Positions 59,179-64,000 of a DNA stretch of 64,000 nt are shown piece by piece. Under the pieces are notes generated by a model, which was not told the origin of the DNA, did no database searches, and saw only the letters and a list, made by a program, of their open reading frames with translations. Position numbers and translations under genes: made by a program. The stretch spans positions 1 to 64,000 of the forward strand of contig JALLLT010000056.1 of the NCBI GenBank assembly GCA_025266875.1, written 5' to 3'. Each line of letters begins with the position of its first letter. The stretch's first letter is position 1. This DNA is from Fennellomyces sp. T-0311 (lineage: Eukaryota > Mucoromycota > Mucoromycetes > Mucorales > Lichtheimiaceae).

Positions 59179-59308
59179 TTAGGAGACACTGTAGAAAATT
59201 TTCTTGCATAATGGCAGCTTCCACAAGATTTTTCAAAATTTTACAAGATTTCGTATAATTTAATATCATCTCATATGTTACACTAGGATTTTTTATAGTG
59301 CTCCCTAA
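59179..59308. mobile_element. MITE-like element, copy 2
   Basis: About 130 bp with imperfect inverted ends (TTAGGAGACACTGTAGAAAA and, reversed, TTAGGGAGCACTATAAAAAA). Read on the minus strand it matches copy 1 (22307-22427) motif by motif, with an identical TAAAAAATCCTAGTGTAAC. The TTA/TAA at the edges may be the target duplication. Confidence 0.65.
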
Positions 59309-61437
59309 GTGTCTTTTTTTCCGTATCCTACTTTTTTTCCACGTAAGACCTATTGCCTGAGGAAACGGGATAAAAAACCCCGGCAGTAGGAGCAGGAGCG
59401 CTGCTTTTGTTAGAGTGAGCTTCTTTATCTATAGAGGACTACCATAAGTTTTAGGATACTTGTGCATTATGGATAAGTACTGACTCTCATCCTCAGTCGC
59501 TTTGTGACAAAAGCTTCTGAGTCTTTCAAGTTAAACCAGTAAGCTGCACATCTTCGTTTTCGATAAGCACGTAAAAGGGATATGCGTGTTCCATGCGTTT
59601 TGCATTAATAATTGGTGCATATGTATGAGAATCCATCAAATCATCCGATCCATAGAGAAAGAATTCAGGTGTATATGCTTAAAATTTCTTAGGGAACAAA
59701 AAGCAGATTGAGTCCAGACCGCACCTCTGCTTCGGCATGGTGAAGTTGCGATTGAGAATCTTACGCAGCTCTATGTAAATAGGGTCCAGCGAGCCGGTGT
59801 AACTGGGACCATGCAGACTGCGTTCCAAATTAACGCATTGGGCAGCTCCATTTAAAGAAGTTAGCTTCTCACGTGACAACTAATAATACTGGGAGAGCCT
59901 TAGCTGTATTTTGCAGTTCGACACACGTTTCTGTTGTGTTGCGAAACTCAAACTGGAGGATGTGGTGTTACTAGATGCTAGTCCAGGAATAGTCCTCAGT
60001 TTTGGCTTGCATCATAGTGTCCAAAAAGGATAGTCTGTGTTACTATCGCTCAGCCTTGCGGTTGTCAGTGCTTAAATATAACTTTTTTTTTATCGTGCAC
60101 GGAGACATGTCTCTTAAAGATCGATGGTGTGCTTATCACATATTTTGAGACAATGAGACGCCATTATTTTTTTAAACATGGTTTGTGATGACAACGGATG
60201 CTTGCTGTACCAAGACGCCAACCTGCTCTGGGGATATACAATACGAAATGTTGAATATGCGTAATTTTGATCAAAGAAACACGCCACATCTTGGTGCCCC
60301 GTTCAGAGGTACCGATCTGTGCAAGGAGATCTGTTCTCCAAAAAAAAGAAACGCTTTCACCAGTATTATCAGATGTTTTTTTTTACTCTCCCAAAGTGCC
60401 GATTGCTAGTTGTTGCTAGATATGTATCACTTTTCGATCGATGTATCATTTAGTCCGGCTTTATAGAGATTGTGCATGAAACCCAGAACATCTATGTGCT
60501 GCTCATTGGCAAGTGGTGTACAAGTCCTGAAGCGCTGGGTGTTCAAGTGATACGGATACTGCGTGCAGTAATTGCTGATGAGAATTCACCCTACGATGAG
60601 TTTATCGAACATGCAAATCATTCAGTGCCGACTGGGAATGTAAGCACTGATTATAGTAATAACCTTCATTGGAAGTATCGCAGTGATACACACTTATATG
60701 TCGAATTACCTTTGATCACTGATTAATAGCTACAGAGACATATTACCTACGTATATATGTAGTTGCAGCACAAAAAAAGTCAGTGATATTTACTACCAAA
60801 GCTGTCTCTTCTGGAATGAAAAGTTACCTCGGTGGATCTAAAAATATCTAAAAGATGTAAAGCAGATCGACTTGTAATTATAGAAACAATTATAAACCGA
60901 GAATTCGAAAGTTTGTTAGGGGGCATAAATCAGGCATGGATCCGGCGTTTACTTTTGCGCTAAGCGCCTGTCGGAGATCGGCTCTTTCTTGAACGCCTTG
61001 GTCGATCAATTCTCGATGCAATGATGATCTTCAAGCAAGCATAACTGCTAGTTTGGACAATTCATTGTTTTCCACGTGGCTGACCACAAATAGTCAGCTT
61101 TTGATTCATTGTAATATGGGCACACACACACAACGAGCCTAAATTTTTCATTGTTCCCAGTAGAAAAAGATGGGTTGTTGCAATTGCGACCGAATCAATG
61201 CATCTGATGATGCTTATTTCAACAAACACAGACTTGATTTGGATGTACACTGATTTCCCGAGTTTACAATCCATGGTAAAGCTGGGAACTTGGGAAAGAC
61301 GGGTGTGTGTGAATAATTCGATTATGTGCTCCGCTGTACCACTTGCACATTGTGTTTATACAAGTCTCGCAAGCTTAGCACAAAAGAAAAAAAAGACGCA
61401 TCTTCTAAAAATATACAAAGAGGACTATCTGCTTTAT
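59309..61437. other. Intergenic, no secure gene
   Basis: About 2.1 kb. Two small frames, minus strand 59679-59879 and plus strand 60472-60726 (VLLIGKWCTSPEALGVQVIR), show coding-like composition but no family I recognise and no supporting neighbours; I do not call them genes. Confidence 0.45.
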
Positions 61438-61902
61438 TTATAAAATGCCGACGGGCAGAGAGAGTGATTGACGTAGTATTCGGCGGCTGCGCTCCCATTC
61501 CAAATCGATTTCTTCGTCTACTTGCTTAATGACTGAACCAAGTTCAATCTGAACAAGTTGGGCTAATCCCATCGGTTGTTTTACATAATCGTTCGTCACA
61601 TGGTCAACAGGGGAAGCCAAATCATCTGATGAAGACGAGAGGGAAGGGGCATCTTCCTCAGGAATAGTGTTGGAGGAGTGGCTACTTTTGAAGCTGATTG
61701 GCGAAGTTGTAAGAAATGATGATAATCGTTTTCGCATGCGATTCGGAGTCTCGGAAACGTTTGTCATGGAAGCACTTTTATGAAACGATAGCGACAATCG
61801 CGGTGGTTTTTTCCGTTCTTGCGCGGGTGGCGGTGGTGGTGGCATGGCTGACGACCAGCGTCTGTTGCTCTTGTCAGCTGGAGGGCTGAATATGGATACC
61901 AT
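61438..61902 (-). CDS. Unknown serine-rich protein
   Basis: A single-exon frame of 154 residues from ATG 61902. It has a poly-Pro stretch (MPPPPPPAQERKK), basic-Ser motifs that look like kinase sites (PRLSLSFHKSAS, RMRKRLSSFLTTS) and a C-terminal amphipathic part (GLAQLVQIELGSVIKQVDEE). No domain recognised. The composition suggests a disordered regulatory or adaptor protein. Confidence comes from the clean frame and start, not from homology. Confidence 0.55.
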   Translation of the reverse strand: MVSIFSPPADKSNRRWSSAMPPPPPPAQERKKPPRLSLSFHKSASMTNVSETPNRMRKRLSSFLTTSPISFKSSHSSNTIPEEDAPSLSSSSDDLASPVDHVTNDYVKQPMGLAQLVQIELGSVIKQVDEEIDLEWERSRRILRQSLSLPVGIL

Positions 61903-62775
61903 TTTTTGGATAAGAAAAGGAAGCGGAAAAAGAAAGAGAGAAAGAGAGAGTTTAAGCCGACATGTACTCTCTGTAAAAAAAAAGATATGGTTGTTATTTT
62001 CCGAGTTAAGGGTCGGATGACTGGAATAGGGAAAGCGCAGCCTCTATGGCTTTGCCATGTAAGAGCAGAGTTGGTCATGCGGTTAGCAGGCCTATGATTG
62101 GCTCTTTTACTGCTTTGTCGGTAAATCTGTGTGAACAATAGCATTATAGGGGTTGAAATGAAATTGGCAGGTCAAAGCGGGGTTTCTGGAAGTTATATAT
62201 AAAATAGCATGCAGCGATTTGACCATGGCGGAGGCCAAAGAAGCTTTTTTGTTTCGTTCCTGGAATAATAAGAGAGACAGCCAAACGGACCTTCTTGGCG
62301 CGGCGAACAAAAGAGTACATTGAAACACGTGTAGTAACGTAGGACAAGAAAATAAAGAGCAGCATCCCCTCGCTTGCAAGATGTGACACACGATAGCTGC
62401 TCAGTGGGGCTAAGTATTTGGGGCTAATGCAATGACAGGTTTTGTGCGTGGGTGTAAACGGACGCACCATGCAACGACGGCAACCTGACAATCAATTGAT
62501 AAATGACGACAGATACGCCATTAACCAAGTGGGATTGGGTTTATATATGGAGCGTAAGGACCCTTATAACGAAGATCGCCCATGGTCAATGACCATAATT
62601 AATTATGCCATCCCCTTTTAGTACCGTCATCTCTGTGGTAAAATAAGCCTTAATGCGTTCCACCATTTTTCTGCATTGCCTCTTCTTCTTTCTCTGCTTT
62701 CTTTCTGCTCTTTCTATATATAAGCCCTTTTTTTTCTTGTCCCGGTCCCTTCCTTCAAAGCGCCTCTTGCCCCCT
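61903..62775. other. Shared promoter region of the serine-rich and P4-ATPase genes
   Basis: Divergent promoters: about 870 bp between the ATG at 61902 (minus) and that at 62776 (plus). No gene seen. The last 140 bases are strongly CT-rich on the plus strand. Confidence 0.55.
62715..62723 (+). promoter_or_regulatory. TATA box of the P4-ATPase gene
   Basis: TATATATAA 53 bases before the ATG at 62776, in a CT-rich context that then runs to the start. Confidence 0.5.
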
Positions 62776-64000
62776 ATGAGTCCCTGGACCAAGCTAGTCC
62801 AGCGGTTCAACACCACGAAGGAAAAGAAGAACCCGTTCCCCACAGCATCTACCGAAGGCCGGACGATCTATGTCAATACCGAGATACCCAATGAAGAACT
62901 TGATGACTACGGCCAACCGACCAAGCAATACATTGCCAACAAGATCCGAACAGCCAAATACACCTGGTACACCTTTCTGCCCAAGAATCTGTTTGAGCAG
63001 TTTCGAGGCATTGCCAACTTGTATTTCCTATTCCTGGTCATTCTGCAAATGTTTCCCATTTTTAGCACGTCTGCTTCACCCATCCTGGTCATTCTACCGT
63101 TGGCGGCCATTCTCATCATTACCGGTGTCAAGGATGCCTTTGAAGACAACAAACGACACCAAACGGACCAAAGTGTCAACAAAGCAATCACATACACGAT
63201 TCGGGAATGGTCAAACGTCAATGTTGCGGTGTACAAAGTATCACTGTGGCGACGTGCGCTAAACGCGTTTGTGCAATTTTTCAAAGGGTCGTCCAAGAGC
63301 AAAAAAAAGTCATTGGATGATGATTTGAGCCGCGTGACGACTGTCCAATCCGAGTTCGAACTGTCATCAAAGAAGCACTCGTTACTGGATGCCAAACCGT
63401 TTAAGCGCGTGTTTAAGCGAAAGAAACCTTATCGACCTGGCCAAATCCCGCATTCCGTACTGGGCAAGAAACGCTCCGGCGAAAAGAAGAAGCACTCGTC
63501 GTTGGTGCGTCATCCGGTGGACAAGCGATGGAAAAAGACAATGTGGCAGGACTTGAAGGTCGGCGACTTTGTCTTTCTGCGCAACGACGATAATGTGCCT
63601 GCCGATATCGCCGTGCTGTCGACTTCCGAACAAGACGGCATGTGCTACGTGGAGACGCAAAACTTGGATGGAGAAACCAATTTGAAGATCATGCGGTCGT
63701 TGCAGGCAACAAGCGAGATTAACAACCCGGACGACTGCAAACGAGCCGAATTTTACATCGAAAGCGAGCCTCCGCACGCCAATCTCTATACCTACAATGG
63801 CGTGCTCAAATGGAAGGTGGATGATATGGAAGCAAGTAGCCCGATGATATCCACACCCAGTTCAGAACTGGCGCCGATGGATGAAGACGAGTACGATGAC
63901 GATGTGTCGCACGAAAAAACCGAGGCCATCACAAGCAGCAACGTCTTGTTGCGTGGCTGTGTTCTGCGCAACACGGCATGGGTCATTGGGCTTGTATTAT
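62776..64000 (+). CDS. P4-ATPase (phospholipid flippase), N-terminal part
   Basis: One open frame of 408 codons from ATG 62776 runs off the window without a stop or intron. It has the P4 N-terminus (IRTAKYTWYTFLPKNLFEQF), the first membrane hairpin (IANLYFLFLVILQMFPIF, ILPLAAILIITGVKDAFED), and the actuator domain (MWQDLKVGDFVFLRNDDNVP) with the DGET dephosphorylation motif in ETQNLDGETNLKI at about residue 298. A long basic insert (KKKSLDDDL... KRKKPYRPGQ) precedes the actuator, as in the Dnf1/Dnf2 class. The DKTGT phosphorylation site lies beyond the window. Such pumps flip phospholipids to the cytosolic leaflet of plasma-membrane or Golgi membranes. Confidence 0.92.
   Translation, partial: MSPWTKLVQRFNTTKEKKNPFPTASTEGRTIYVNTEIPNEELDDYGQPTKQYIANKIRTAKYTWYTFLPKNLFEQFRGIANLYFLFLVILQMFPIFSTSASPILVILPLAAILIITGVKDAFEDNKRHQTDQSVNKAITYTIREWSNVNVAVYKVSLWRRALNAFVQFFKGSSKSKKKSLDDDLSRVTTVQSEFELSSKKHSLLDAKPFKRVFKRKKPYRPGQIPHSVLGKKRSGEKKKHSSLVRHPVDKRWKKTMWQDLKVGDFVFLRNDDNVPADIAVLSTSEQDGMCYVETQNLDGETNLKIMRSLQATSEINNPDDCKRAEFYIESEPPHANLYTYNGVLKWKVDDMEASSPMISTPSSELAPMDEDEYDDDVSHEKTEAITSSNVLLRGCVLRNTAWVIGLVL

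Noticed and set aside
60472..60726. 84-codon plus-strand frame
   Set aside because: No homology recognised and no exons nearby; left as unassigned.

Overview
The window reads as nuclear DNA of a filamentous fungus, most likely an early-diverging one (Mucoromycota, probably Mucorales). The reasons are intron-bearing genes with short introns (about 39-80 bp, GT-AG with two GC-AG cases), fungal-type proteins (GTP cyclohydrolase II, Opy2-like anchor, Mga2/Spt23-like factor, Pho80/PCL-type cyclin, P4-ATPase), an expanded family of TPR/F-box/LRR genes, and many DNA-transposon relics. The species cannot be named from sequence alone. No rRNA, CRISPR array or convincing tRNA was found by eye.

Bases 1-25,000 are an accessory, transposon-rich region. 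It holds four apparently intact TPR/F-box/LRR genes (1655-3739, 9327-11421, 12506-14564 on +, 22825-24812 on -) and two truncated relatives (8489-9092 on +, 14898-15501 on -). All four intact genes have one phase-1 intron at the same point, after the F-box and before the LRR. The domain order is that of yeast Dia2 and fission-yeast Pof3, substrate receptors of SCF ubiquitin ligases. Interspersed are a PIF/Harbinger-like element (two copies, one with both terminal repeats), a Tc1/mariner transposase remnant that a copy of that element has cut into, a LINE tail, a 5.5-kb CACTA element (15502-21044) with two divergent genes, and a ~125-bp MITE family.

Bases 27,000-50,600 are a gene-rich, conserved block: GTP cyclohydrolase II (riboflavin), MoaD-type molybdopterin synthase small subunit, an FAD amine oxidase of the sarcosine/fructosyl-amino-acid oxidase family, Atx1 copper chaperone, an Opy2-like membrane anchor, an unknown acidic protein, a small two-hydrophobic-segment protein, a ten-exon sugar transporter, a Pho80/PCL-like cyclin standing alone between two gene-poor stretches of about 2.3-2.6 kb, a seven-exon Mga2/Spt23-like membrane-tethered transcription factor, and a 3-ketoacyl-CoA thiolase. 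These do not form one pathway; they are ordinary housekeeping and signalling genes.

Bases 51,800-59,300 are again degraded: an ABCC transporter pseudogene with internal deletions, and a second, divergent CACTA-type element relic with the same two-gene divergent layout as the first. The window ends with a small serine-rich protein gene and the 5' part of a P4-ATPase (lipid flippase) that runs off the right edge. Exon joins were worked out by hand from reading-frame continuity, splice consensus and family alignment from memory; transcript data would settle them.
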